Part shown: positions 1 through 6,915 of the stretch, piece by piece
How positions within the stretch are numbered: the stretch's first letter is position 1
Layout: every line of letters begins with the position of its first letter
Source: DATKZS01 sp035527835 [NCBI: bacterium]
GTDB taxonomy: Bacteria; RBG-13-61-14
Direction of reading: 5' to 3'
NCBI GenBank assembly: GCA_035527835.1
Contig: DATKZS010000219.1
Coordinates: 1 to 53,708 of the forward strand
DNA length: 53,708 bases
Program-made: the position numbers and the translations under genes
Notes under the pieces: model-generated
Database searches by the model: none
Seen by the model: the letters and a program-made list of their open reading frames with translations, nothing else
Told to the model about the DNA's origin: nothing

Positions 1-438
1 CACCGCCATCCGCGCCGGATCGCCGTGATACTCGGCCGCGTGGTCCTTGGCCCAGATCACCGCGCCCATGGCGTCCTCCACGATCGTCTTCATCGTGACC
101 TCCGGGACCATCCGGTAATTCGCGTTGACCACCACGTAGCCGCGGTTGGTGATGTAGCAACCGAGGCCCTCGTTGGCCTCCTTGGAAAAGAACTCCCACG
201 AGCCGCCGTGGAGCCACACCAGCACCGGGAACGGACCCTCGCCCGCGGGCCAGCTCACGTCCAGGAGAATCTTATCTCCGCCCGGCGCGGCCCACACCAC
301 GTCGCGCGCATAATTCGCCACCGGCTCCGGCTTGATCATCAGCGGGACCAGGTTGTCCAGCTTCTGCGACGACTTCGAGGTCACGCACCCGGCCAGCAAA
401 ATCGCGCCCACTAATGCCGTCATTACTCCCTTCCGCAT
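1..438 (-). CDS. alpha/beta-hydrolase lipoprotein (esterase/lipase family), C-terminus outside window
   Basis: The first 146 codons are visible and the frame runs off the window edge. Residues 1-14 form a lipoprotein signal ending in the lipobox LAGC, so the protein is probably anchored in a membrane facing the periplasm. After a linker come VLVWLHGGSW (the HGG oxyanion-hole motif) and VNANYRMVPE, the usual N-terminal signature of the BD-FAE/carboxylesterase group of alpha/beta hydrolases. The nucleophile Ser and catalytic His would lie beyond position 1. The start at 438 is chosen over ATG 444 because GGAGG then has a 6-nt spacer; with 444 it would abut the start codon. Substrate unknown. 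Confidence 0.8.
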   Translation of the reverse strand, partial: MRKGVMTALVGAILLAGCVTSKSSQKLDNLVPLMIKPEPVANYARDVVWAAPGGDKILLDVSWPAGEGPFPVLVWLHGGSWEFFSKEANEGLGCYITNRGYVVVNANYRMVPEVTMKTIVEDAMGAVIWAKDHAAEYHGDPARMAV

Positions 439-553
439 TAACATCCTCCCTTGCCGGTCATCTTTCTCTGGCCACCCAATCTTCATCCCATCCCGCTCCT
501 AAAGCAAGACTTTGCCGATCGCTCGATGGTAAAATGAATATGAAGCTCTGACG

Positions 554-1765
554 CTACCTCACCAACCATAACCACCCCGCCGCCGCGAGCAGAGTCAGAA
601 TAGTTACGGGCACGCCGGTCCTGGCGTGGTCCGCCCACGAGATTTTCACGCCGAGCTTCCTGGCCTGGTCCACCACTATTATGTTCGCGATGCTGCCGAC
701 AATAAACAGGTTGCCGGCGAGCGTGCTGGCGAGGGCGAGGATGGGCCCGGCGAGGGGGTGAGCGGCGGAGGGCAGGAGCAGCATGGTGGCGGGGACGTTG
801 GAGACGAGGTTGGAGAGGACGGCGGTGATGATGAAAAGCCACGCTGGTTGTTGCGCGTCCACGCCCGCGGCCTTGAGGCCGCTCATGAGCCGGGCCAGCA
901 TTCCGGAGTCGTCGAGCACGCGGTTGACCACGAACAGGCCTATAAAGAGGACGAGGAGCTGCCAGTCCACCAGGCCGAGCATGTCGCGGGTGGCCATGCG
1001 GCGGGAGGTGAGGAGAATGGCGGCGGCGGCCAGGGCCACGACCTCGCGGGGCCAGGGCGCGAAGAGGAAAGCGATGACGAGGAGGGTGAGCACGGCGAAT
1101 CCCTTGAAGGTCTGCCACGGGTTGAACACGGTATCGGCGACCTGGGGGACCGGAGTTTCTTTTTCCCATCGGCCCCGGAAGCGCAGCACGATTGCGGCCC
1201 AGACAATGGCGAGACCGAGCAGCGAGGGAACGAGCGCGTCTGCCAGGTAGCCGGCAAAGGAGAGGTTAAGCGTTTGCCCGATCAGCATGTTCTGCGGGTT
1301 GCCGATCAGGGTGGCGGCGCTGCCCACGTTGGAAGCGCAGGCGAGCGCGAGCAGGAAGGGCAGGGGATCGAGGCGGCGGCGGGCGCATCCTTCGATCAGG
1401 ATGGGCGCGACGGCCAGGCAGACCACGTCGTTGGCGAGCAGCGCCGAGAGCAGGCCGGATGCGGCGATGAGGAGAGCGAGGAGCCCTGAAGGCGATGCGT
1501 CCGCGGCGGCGATGCGGCGGGTGACGTGGGTGTAAAAGCCGCCGAGCCGGAACTGGGCGGACACCACCATGAGCCCGAGCAGCAGCGCGATGGTGGACAC
1601 GTCCACCGCCTCCCAGGCCTTTTGCGGGCCGATCTTGCCGAGGGCCAGGCAGAGGATGGCGCCGAGCAGCGCGATGCCGGTGCGGTCGAGCTTGAGGCCC
1701 GGCACTTCGCCCAGCACCATGCCCGCATAGACAAAAATAAATACCGCCAGCACCACGGTATCCAT
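554..1765 (-). CDS. SLC13/ArsB/NhaD-type ion transporter
   Basis: A 403-residue polytopic inner-membrane protein with about ten to twelve hydrophobic segments. It has the family signatures of the CitMHS/ArsB/NhaD ion-transporter superfamily: ANDVVCLAVAP in the first half, SNVGSAATLIGNPQNMLIG (the GNPQN re-entrant motif) in the middle, and a second repeat with LSNLVSNVPATMLLLP near residues 315-330. These repeats indicate the inverted two-domain fold that carries anions or exchanges Na+/H+. The sequence cannot separate arsenite export, dicarboxylate uptake and sodium-proton exchange; no ars genes are nearby. The ribosome binding site before 1765 is weak. Confidence 0.85.
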   Translation of the reverse strand: MDTVVLAVFIFVYAGMVLGEVPGLKLDRTGIALLGAILCLALGKIGPQKAWEAVDVSTIALLLGLMVVSAQFRLGGFYTHVTRRIAAADASPSGLLALLIAASGLLSALLANDVVCLAVAPILIEGCARRRLDPLPFLLALACASNVGSAATLIGNPQNMLIGQTLNLSFAGYLADALVPSLLGLAIVWAAIVLRFRGRWEKETPVPQVADTVFNPWQTFKGFAVLTLLVIAFLFAPWPREVVALAAAAILLTSRRMATRDMLGLVDWQLLVLFIGLFVVNRVLDDSGMLARLMSGLKAAGVDAQQPAWLFIITAVLSNLVSNVPATMLLLPSAAHPLAGPILALASTLAGNLFIVGSIANIIVVDQARKLGVKISWADHARTGVPVTILTLLAAAGWLWLVR

Positions 1766-1805
1766 GGCCCAATTGTACTCTGCAATTGGCGGGGGACCAA
1801 TGGCA

Positions 1806-1829
1806 AGGGGCGGCGAATGAGCCGCCCCT
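1806..1829. terminator. 9-bp GC-rich hairpin between two minus-strand genes
   Basis: AGGGGCGGC and GCCGCCCCT form a perfect 9-bp stem with a 6-nt loop. It lies just after the stop codon of the beta-propeller gene (minus strand) and before the transporter start. There is no U tract on either strand, so it could be a weak or Rho-assisted terminator, or a processing hairpin. Confidence 0.4.
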
Positions 1830-1866
1830 CCCTGGTTACTTGCTGCTGGCTACTATCTACTTTTCC

Positions 1867-3357
1867 TCAGCTCCCGTTATGCTCCGGCCCTCCTCCCCAC
1901 ATGGTCCATCCGTCGGCGTCGTTGTCATCGAGGTCAATGCTGACGAGGACGCCGTTGGTGGTTCCCACGAAGAGTCGGCCGTTGGCGAGGGCGGGCTGGA
2001 AGCGCATGGGCGATCCGATCTCGATGGTGTCCTTGATCCTGCCCTTTTTGCGGTCGAGCACGATGACTTTGCCGGTGGCGGTGGCGAGGTAGAGGCTGTC
2101 GCCCGCGGGGGAGGGCGGGGCCGCGAGGTGGCCGCCGATTTTTTCGAGGTCGCCGGAGAGGTCTCGGGACCAGCGTTCCTTGCCGGAGTCCGGGTCGAGC
2201 GCGACCACCTGGTCGCCCTGGGTCAGGTAGAGCACGCCGTCATAGACGCACGGCCGGGATCCCTGGTACTCCCACAGGCCGCGCACGGTTCCCTGTCCCA
2301 CGTTGGCCTGGGCCGCGCCGAGCTTGGCGCTGGCCGGGCCGGAAGAAAAGCCCACCGAGGCGTCGTCGGACTTCTGCGCGGTGTTATAGGCGGAGCGCTC
2401 CTGGACCTTGGCGTCAAGGTAGGGCGCTGACTTTTTGCGCCACGAGCCGTCGGCCTGGTTGGGCTCGCCCTTCTTGTTCTCCATGCGCAGCACGCCTTCC
2501 ATGGGCTTCAAGTCGTCGCCCTGCTCGCGCTGGCTCACGAAGACCTGGTCCTTAAACAGCCACGGCGCGCTGGTGGCCCGGAAGTCCTTTTTCCAGACCA
2601 GGTCGCCGTTCTTCATCCGGAAGCGGTACACGTTGCCGTCGAAGGTGGTGATGTAAACCGAGTCCTTGTACACCACCGGCGCGCTGATGATGTCGCCCGC
2701 GATGCCGGCCCTCCACTTTTCCTCGCCGTCCTTCAGGCCGAGCGCGATGAGCTCGTGGCTCCGGGAGCCGGGGAAGGCCATGAGGACCTTGCCCTGGGCG
2801 ATGGCGGGCTGGCTCATCAGCGGGTCGCCCAGCCAGCGGCTCCACAACATCTTTCCGCTCCGGGCGTCCACCACGAACAGGGTGCAGCTCTCGGTGTTGA
2901 AGACCACTACGCCGTCGTCCACCACCGCCGCGGTCGGGCCGTCGTCGGAAACCCGGATGGCCCAGCGCGGACGGCCGGTTTGCGCGTCAAACGCGTAGAA
3001 TTCGTAGCTCCCGAAGCCGCCGCCCACGAAGACCATGCCGTCCACCACGGCGGGCGTGGTCAGCGCGCGGTTGCCGGGGACGGTGACGCGCCAGCCGCTT
3101 TTCCCGTCCTTGGTCTTGAATTTTTCCGCTTTGAGATTATCGAGCGGGATGGGCGTGACCGAGCCCCGCTTGTCGCCGCGGCCCGATGGCTCCATGACCT
3201 GTTCCGCGCCCTGGCCAGGGCCGTTCACCGGCGCCGAGATCACCGGGTATTCCTGGTTGAGCTTCTTCTGCTCCTGGTCCTGGCCGGCCATACCGATGCC
3301 CGCGGAAAGGGCAAGCAGCAGCAGGGCCGCGAGAATGGTCCGCATGTGGTTCTTCAT
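1867..3357 (-). CDS. secreted PQQ-type beta-propeller protein
   Basis: 496 residues. Residues 1-25 form a Sec signal peptide (hydrophobic run ILAALLLLALSAGIGMAG). The rest carries repeated blades typical of PQQ-like/BamB-like propellers: VDGMVFVGGGFGSYEFYAFDAQTGRPRW, LFVVDARSGKMLWSR, VYKDSVYITTFDGNVYR, LYLTQGDQVVALDPDSGKERWSR, LYLATATGKVIVLDRKKGR and LFVGTTNGVLVSIDLDD. It lacks a lipobox, so it is probably a soluble periplasmic protein, not BamB itself. Blades 4 and 5 are separated by an insertion (about residues 285-350) rich in charged residues. AAGGAGG lies 11 nt before the ATG at 3357; ATG 3345 is an alternative. Role unknown: no quinoprotein partner lies beside it. Confidence 0.85.
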   Translation of the reverse strand: MKNHMRTILAALLLLALSAGIGMAGQDQEQKKLNQEYPVISAPVNGPGQGAEQVMEPSGRGDKRGSVTPIPLDNLKAEKFKTKDGKSGWRVTVPGNRALTTPAVVDGMVFVGGGFGSYEFYAFDAQTGRPRWAIRVSDDGPTAAVVDDGVVVFNTESCTLFVVDARSGKMLWSRWLGDPLMSQPAIAQGKVLMAFPGSRSHELIALGLKDGEEKWRAGIAGDIISAPVVYKDSVYITTFDGNVYRFRMKNGDLVWKKDFRATSAPWLFKDQVFVSQREQGDDLKPMEGVLRMENKKGEPNQADGSWRKKSAPYLDAKVQERSAYNTAQKSDDASVGFSSGPASAKLGAAQANVGQGTVRGLWEYQGSRPCVYDGVLYLTQGDQVVALDPDSGKERWSRDLSGDLEKIGGHLAAPPSPAGDSLYLATATGKVIVLDRKKGRIKDTIEIGSPMRFQPALANGRLFVGTTNGVLVSIDLDDNDADGWTMWGGGPEHNGS

Positions 3358-3417
3358 GGTTTCAGGTCCCTCCTTTTTTTGTTAGAACGCCCGGGGCGCG
3401 AAAAAGTTCTAAGTGGA

Positions 3418-3602
3418 GGGGTCAGACCCTCACTTGTTTCTTTTTTTTCTCTTTTTCCTTGACATTGAATCAGGAGGGGATATACTGCATTAGGGCTTAC
3501 GGGAAGGCATGGAAAGGACAGGCAATATGCCGTATGGTGCTGGAAAGTATGGTGGCGGGTAAAGAATGAGCGGGACAATGTTAAATGTTAAGACCTGACC
3601 CC
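3418..3602 (+). mobile_element. degenerate remnant of a REP-associated (Y1/IS200-like) transposase leader
   Basis: The segment begins with GGGGTCAGACCCTCACTTG (3418-3436) and ends with the near-inverted GACCTGACCCC (3592-3602). Inside are a strong promoter and a short reading frame starting MPYGAGKYGGG near 3527 that stops at once. From memory, this arrangement (GGGGTCAGACC motif, TTGACA/TATACT promoter, then a start such as MPRIARVVA) precedes REP-associated tyrosine transposases in many Deltaproteobacteria. Here only the leader remains, with no HUH or catalytic Tyr region. Confidence 0.4.
3459..3486 (+). promoter_or_regulatory. sigma70-type promoter in the transposase remnant
   Basis: TTGACA at 3459-3464, a 16-nt spacer and TATACT at 3481-3486. 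No intact gene follows within 200 nt; it could still give a transcript towards the small membrane protein at 3717. Confidence 0.6.
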
Positions 3603-3716
3603 AATTCCGCCAATTCCGCAGGCTGAGGTTGAAGGGCGTAGTACCTAATGTTGGAATTCATCAATAACCGGTGCCTGGCACCAATCTATTAAAAGCTTTT
3701 GCAAGGGGAGGGAAAA

Positions 3717-3893
3717 ATGGCAATCTTTGTTTTTGCTGCTATTGTAATTTATTTTATATGGATGCTTATGGTAGATCATCGGTTATCGAAGATTCAACGT
3801 TCAAATCATGAAATCGAAAAGAAATTGGAAGAACTTTCTGGAATAATTATAATATGGCACGCTGAATGGGGACAACGGCAAAAAACATCATGA
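3717..3893 (+). CDS. small single-span membrane protein, hypothetical
   Basis: 58 residues: an N-terminal transmembrane helix (AIFVFAAIVIYFIWMLMV, residues 2-19) followed by a charged, coiled-coil-like stretch (DHRLSKIQRSNHEIEKKLEEL). The start ATG 3717 has the site AAGGGGAGGG four nucleotides before it, which makes it better than upstream starts. AT-rich compared with the flanking metabolic genes, in keeping with the accessory nature of this strip. Function unknown. Confidence 0.55.
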   Translation: MAIFVFAAIVIYFIWMLMVDHRLSKIQRSNHEIEKKLEELSGIIIIWHAEWGQRQKTS

Positions 3894-3907
3894 AAAAAAT
3901 ATTGTGG

Positions 3908-3955
3908 ACCGATGCCGGTCACCAATTTGATTAAGCGTACCGATGCCGGTCACCA
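3908..3955. repeat. two 17-bp direct repeats (REP-like)
   Basis: ACCGATGCCGGTCACCA occurs at 3908-3924 and again at 3939-3955, 31 nt apart. Each holds the short inverted core CCGATGCCGG. A related-looking GGTGCCTGGCACC palindrome lies upstream at 3670-3682. These look like REP-type units, consistent with the REP-associated transposase remnant nearby. Confidence 0.55.
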
Positions 3956-3988
3956 GCTTAATATTTAATGTCAAGGAGGGATTTTGAA

Positions 3989-4219
3989 ATGCCTTGTAAA
4001 TTCTTTAGAAAGAGCACTTTAGAAATACCAGTACTTAGTCAAAGTGAACCTGTTCTTCTTAAAGAAGACATATGCCTCTTGAAACTTTATTCTATTGATA
4101 AAAAATTAGAAGTTTATCAGTCATTATTTAAAAAAGGATTACAGGGAAGTATGTTTTCAGATGATTGTCCTGTAGGAAGAAATGATAAGTGGGATGAATG
4201 TGACTATTATGAAGAATAA
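3989..4219 (+). CDS. small hypothetical protein
   Basis: 76 residues, MPCKFFRKSTLE to ECDYYEE, without signal or membrane segment, with an acidic C-terminus and four Cys. ATG 3989 is preferred because AAGGAGGG (3973-3980) lies 8 nt upstream; the ATG at 3968 would put that site inside the gene. AT-rich. No family recognised. Confidence 0.5.
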   Translation: MPCKFFRKSTLEIPVLSQSEPVLLKEDICLLKLYSIDKKLEVYQSLFKKGLQGSMFSDDCPVGRNDKWDECDYYEE

Positions 4220-4446
4220 CTTTATATATTGTACTATAAAGTTTACTTATCAGCGGGATAGCTCACATAGATTTCTATGTGGGCGGCTTTGCCGCGGGAT
4301 GGATGGGAGACAAGCTCTCATGATCAATTGTCATTGTCCATTGACAGAGCGTTTGGTGAATGGGCATCCCGTGGCCGAATGCCACCCACATCGCTAGCTA
4401 TGTGGGCCATCCAAATTGTTTCAGCCCCAAGGGGGCGTCATTCTCC

Positions 4447-4585
4447 AGCCTGGGGTGTGAACCCCAGGAAATGGTGGGGAGGAATCATCGAGCTCTGAAG
4501 GAGCGGCATAGACGGGCTTTATGTCGCGCCTTCAGCGCTCCAATGGTTTATTGGCGCATCTTTCCTGGGGTTCACACCCCAGGCT
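4447..4585. repeat. large nested inverted repeat (24-bp perfect arms)
   Basis: 4447-4470 and 4562-4585 are exact reverse complements (24 bp). Inside, GAGCTCTGAAGGAGCGGCAT (4490-4509) pairs imperfectly with the segment at about 4519-4542 ending in CTTCAGCGCTC. The inner units resemble the dispersed agccctgaaggggcgac motif also seen at 28791-28901. A smaller hairpin, CACATAGATTTCTATGTG, lies at 4264-4281. No coding capacity is apparent in 4220-4737. Confidence 0.75.
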
Positions 4586-4599
4586 AGAGGATGGTCCGA

Positions 4600-4683
4600 T
4601 CCAGGTACATAGGTAACACAATGAACCAGGCACATGGGTTACACTCTCGGCATGATCAAGACAGGAGGTTTTGTCATGCCGGA
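4600..4683 (+). mobile_element. possible insertion-sequence end (truncated)
   Basis: Two similar segments, CCAGGTACATAGGTAACAC (4602-4620) and CCAGGCACATGGGTTACAC (4625-4643), precede a ribosome-binding-like AGGAGG and an ATG (4676) whose frame stops after a few codons. This looks like the terminus and leader of an insertion sequence whose transposase is lost; the IS family is not certain. Confidence 0.25.
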
Positions 4684-4686
4684 GTA

Positions 4687-4709
4687 GGGGTCAGACCCTT
4701 ACTTGTTTT
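4687..4709 (+). repeat. dispersed motif GGGGTCAGACCCTTACTTG, copy 2
   Basis: Near-identical to the copies at 3418 and 6460 and in the same orientation. It lies just 3' of the helicase gene. Confidence 0.7.
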
Positions 4710-4737
4710 GCTTTAGCAATAAAAACATTATTCATTT

Positions 4738-6363
4738 TCATTCTCCTTTCAGGCGTTTGATTAAACTTGTTAATAAAGTATCTTCCTCTACTTCCCGCCC
4801 CTCAAGAACTTGTTCCAGCATTCGTTGCTTTTGATCTATCATGTAAGCAATGTCTTCTTCGATTGTGCCTTCTGAAATCAGGTAATAAACTGTTACACTT
4901 GTTGCTAATTGAGATATTCTATGACATCTATCTTCTGCTTGGGCGTGCTGCCCCGGCGACCAGCCCAACTCGACAAATGCCACGTTGCTCGCCGCTGTCA
5001 GTGTCAACCCAACTCCCGCCGCATCCATATTCCCTACAAATAACCTCGCTGCTTCCGAACTCTGGAACCCGTCCACAGCCTGTTGTCGTGCTTTTTGACT
5101 GTCACGCCCGTCAACCTTCACCGCTACTTCCCCGAACTCCTTCATCAGCTTGTCAATCATGGCGTAGTGCAGAGCGAACACCACCAATTTTTCACCCGAC
5201 TCCAGGAAGTTACCAATCCACTCCACCACCGCCTTCATTTTGCCTTGGGCCGCGAGGGTCTTTAAGGCATTCATTCTCGCTAACTGCTGAGCCCTCGCCG
5301 CTCGGTCTGCAAAATCATCACCTCTCGTTTCCCTTAGAAACTGGATGATATGGTCTTGCGCCTGGGTGTATTCTTTCAGGTTGTCAATCTCAAACGGCAC
5401 AATCACTCGGCGCTTCGGTGGTAACTCAGTGAGCACATCTTTCTTCAACCGCCTGATTCCAAGTCGGGGGAAGATCAGGGCATGAAGTTCCTCTACATTC
5501 GTTGCCCCATTGAACGACCACCTGAACCCATTGTGGACCGGCTTGCAATACCGGAAAGCAAACGGCATGAACTTCGGGAACGTGGTTTTGTCAAGCAGGT
5601 TCAGGATGGAGAAGAACTCCACTGGCTTGTTTACTATCGGAGTCCCCGACAAGGCAATCAGCCTGGGTTGCGGGTAATTCTGCGCCAGCTTCCCGAATGC
5701 TTTAGAACGCTTTGCGGAGAGGTTCCGAATATACTGTATCTCATCCCCGATGATTACATTAAAATCAGCTTCCAATAGATCATCAAGCCATGCGTTTAAA
5801 ATGTCATAGTTGACGATATGAATGCGCCGTGGATCAATCCAATCCGGGTTTGGATTGGTCCCGTACAACTGGACTGCCCGCTCACCAACCCACCGATTAA
5901 TCTCCCTCTCCCAATTAATCTTGAGTGAGGCGGGGCAGATTATGAGTGCTGGTCTGAGTTCCAGTCGGTGCTTTACCCAAGCCGCCGCAATCACGGACTT
6001 TCCCAGCCCCATCTCATGAGCGATTAGCCCTCTCCCATCGCGGGCTTCCAGCCATTCCACTGCCTCACGCTGGAATGGGTAGAGCTTGTCGTCCATCACC
6101 AATGGTTGTTTAGGTTGTTCGGGTGGAGGACGCCTCTGGTTCTCGAACTTCAGCTTCACCCCCTCGTCAACTTCCCAATCCGGCCTTTGCTTTTTAATCT
6201 CCTTGTAGTTAAGGAGAGTTGCATCACAGGTCCAGTACTTCAATTCCTTGGTGGAGAAATACTTCCGCCCCGGCAGAGTACGGACGAATAGCACCGATTG
6301 GAAGTCATAGGAAAAGACAAGCTGAAGTGTCTCGTCATCCAGCAATGTTACTTTTCCCGGCAT
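4738..6363 (-). CDS. SNF2-family DNA-dependent ATPase/helicase (SMARCAL1-like)
   Basis: 541 residues. Helicase motifs appear in order: Walker A MGLGKS (118-123), the Walker B-type DEIQ (207-210), SGTP (239-242), and the C-terminal RecA lobe with ESGEKLVVFALHYAMIDKL, AGVGLTLTAASNVAFVELGWSPG and the motif VI segment QAEDRCHRISQ. This is a complete SF2 SNF2 ATPase, expected to translocate on DNA without unwinding. The first 80 residues form a family-variable domain. It stands alone: no methylase, nuclease or phage gene is beside it, and it lies between two direct copies of a dispersed repeat (4687 and 6460), which suggests acquisition. The start at 6363 is preceded by AGAGGG. Confidence 0.9.
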   Translation of the reverse strand: MPGKVTLLDDETLQLVFSYDFQSVLFVRTLPGRKYFSTKELKYWTCDATLLNYKEIKKQRPDWEVDEGVKLKFENQRRPPPEQPKQPLVMDDKLYPFQREAVEWLEARDGRGLIAHEMGLGKSVIAAAWVKHRLELRPALIICPASLKINWEREINRWVGERAVQLYGTNPNPDWIDPRRIHIVNYDILNAWLDDLLEADFNVIIGDEIQYIRNLSAKRSKAFGKLAQNYPQPRLIALSGTPIVNKPVEFFSILNLLDKTTFPKFMPFAFRYCKPVHNGFRWSFNGATNVEELHALIFPRLGIRRLKKDVLTELPPKRRVIVPFEIDNLKEYTQAQDHIIQFLRETRGDDFADRAARAQQLARMNALKTLAAQGKMKAVVEWIGNFLESGEKLVVFALHYAMIDKLMKEFGEVAVKVDGRDSQKARQQAVDGFQSSEAARLFVGNMDAAGVGLTLTAASNVAFVELGWSPGQHAQAEDRCHRISQLATSVTVYYLISEGTIEEDIAYMIDQKQRMLEQVLEGREVEEDTLLTSLIKRLKGE

Positions 6364-6459
6364 TCAGCTTCCCTCTTATGCAGTGTAAGGTGGGGTTGGT
6401 AGAAACACCACTGACTCCAACCCGTATCGGTGGTGAAATAGATCGTCCCGTCTGGAATA

Positions 6460-6482
6460 GGAGTCAGACCCTTACTTGTTTG
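6460..6482 (+). repeat. dispersed motif GGAGTCAGACCCTTACTTG, copy 3
   Basis: Same orientation as the copy at 4687, one mismatch in the first 19 nt. Lies about 100 nt upstream of the helicase start. Confidence 0.65.
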
Positions 6483-6537
6483 TTTAACCTTGGTGGGCTT
6501 GGGCCACTGATTGGGGATGGTCTGGCGGGACGGGATG

Positions 6538-6741
6538 CTACTTTCCTCTAGCCTGCCTTGCCGCTCGCCGCTCCGAGCCCTGGCCGCTCTTTCGGAGGGC
6601 GGGGCGGAGGCGGACGATCTTGTGTCCGGAGTTTTGCTGGACCTTCCTGAGGTCTTCGCAGATTGCCGCCAGGTCGCCGTTGAACTTTCGCGTATGCTCC
6701 ATGCGGTGCTTGCGGACCTCCGCCACGATCGGGTCATTCAT
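6538..6741 (-). CDS. small conserved MNDPIVAEVR-type protein
   Basis: 67 residues starting MNDPIVAEVRKHRMEHTRKF and continuing with NGDLAAICEDLRKVQQNSGH. Short proteins of the pattern MxDPIVxEVRxxRxxxxxxFNxDLxAIxxDL are common in bacterial genomes, often near toxin-antitoxin or mobile genes; their function is unknown to me. The C-terminus is basic (RRAARQARGK). GGAGG lies 7 nt before the ATG. It lies upstream of the helicase, on the same strand. Confidence 0.6.
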   Translation of the reverse strand: MNDPIVAEVRKHRMEHTRKFNGDLAAICEDLRKVQQNSGHKIVRLRPALRKSGQGSERRAARQARGK

Positions 6742-6810
6742 GGTTCCACCTCCATCAACTCCTCACGCGTCTAGGATAAATGTTACGCACTCGATTCGCA
6801 AACGGGCGGA

Positions 6811-6839
6811 GGAGTCGGACCCTTGTTCGATTGTTTAAC
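6811..6839 (+). repeat. diverged copy 4 of the dispersed GGGGTCAGACC motif
   Basis: GGAGTCGGACCCTTGTTCG followed by ATTGTTTAAC matches the copy at 6460 with a few substitutions and the same downstream GTTTAAC. Confidence 0.45.
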
Positions 6840-6915
6840 GGCGGTATGTGAGGGATTGACTCTTTCTCTGTGTGCCGGTGTTTGAACGGCCCATGCCCGC
6901 GGGATAGAATGAAAA

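Noticed and set aside
4220-4737. CRISPR array from the repeated segments here
   Set aside because: Repeats are inverted and few; there is no regular direct repeat-spacer pattern and no cas gene.
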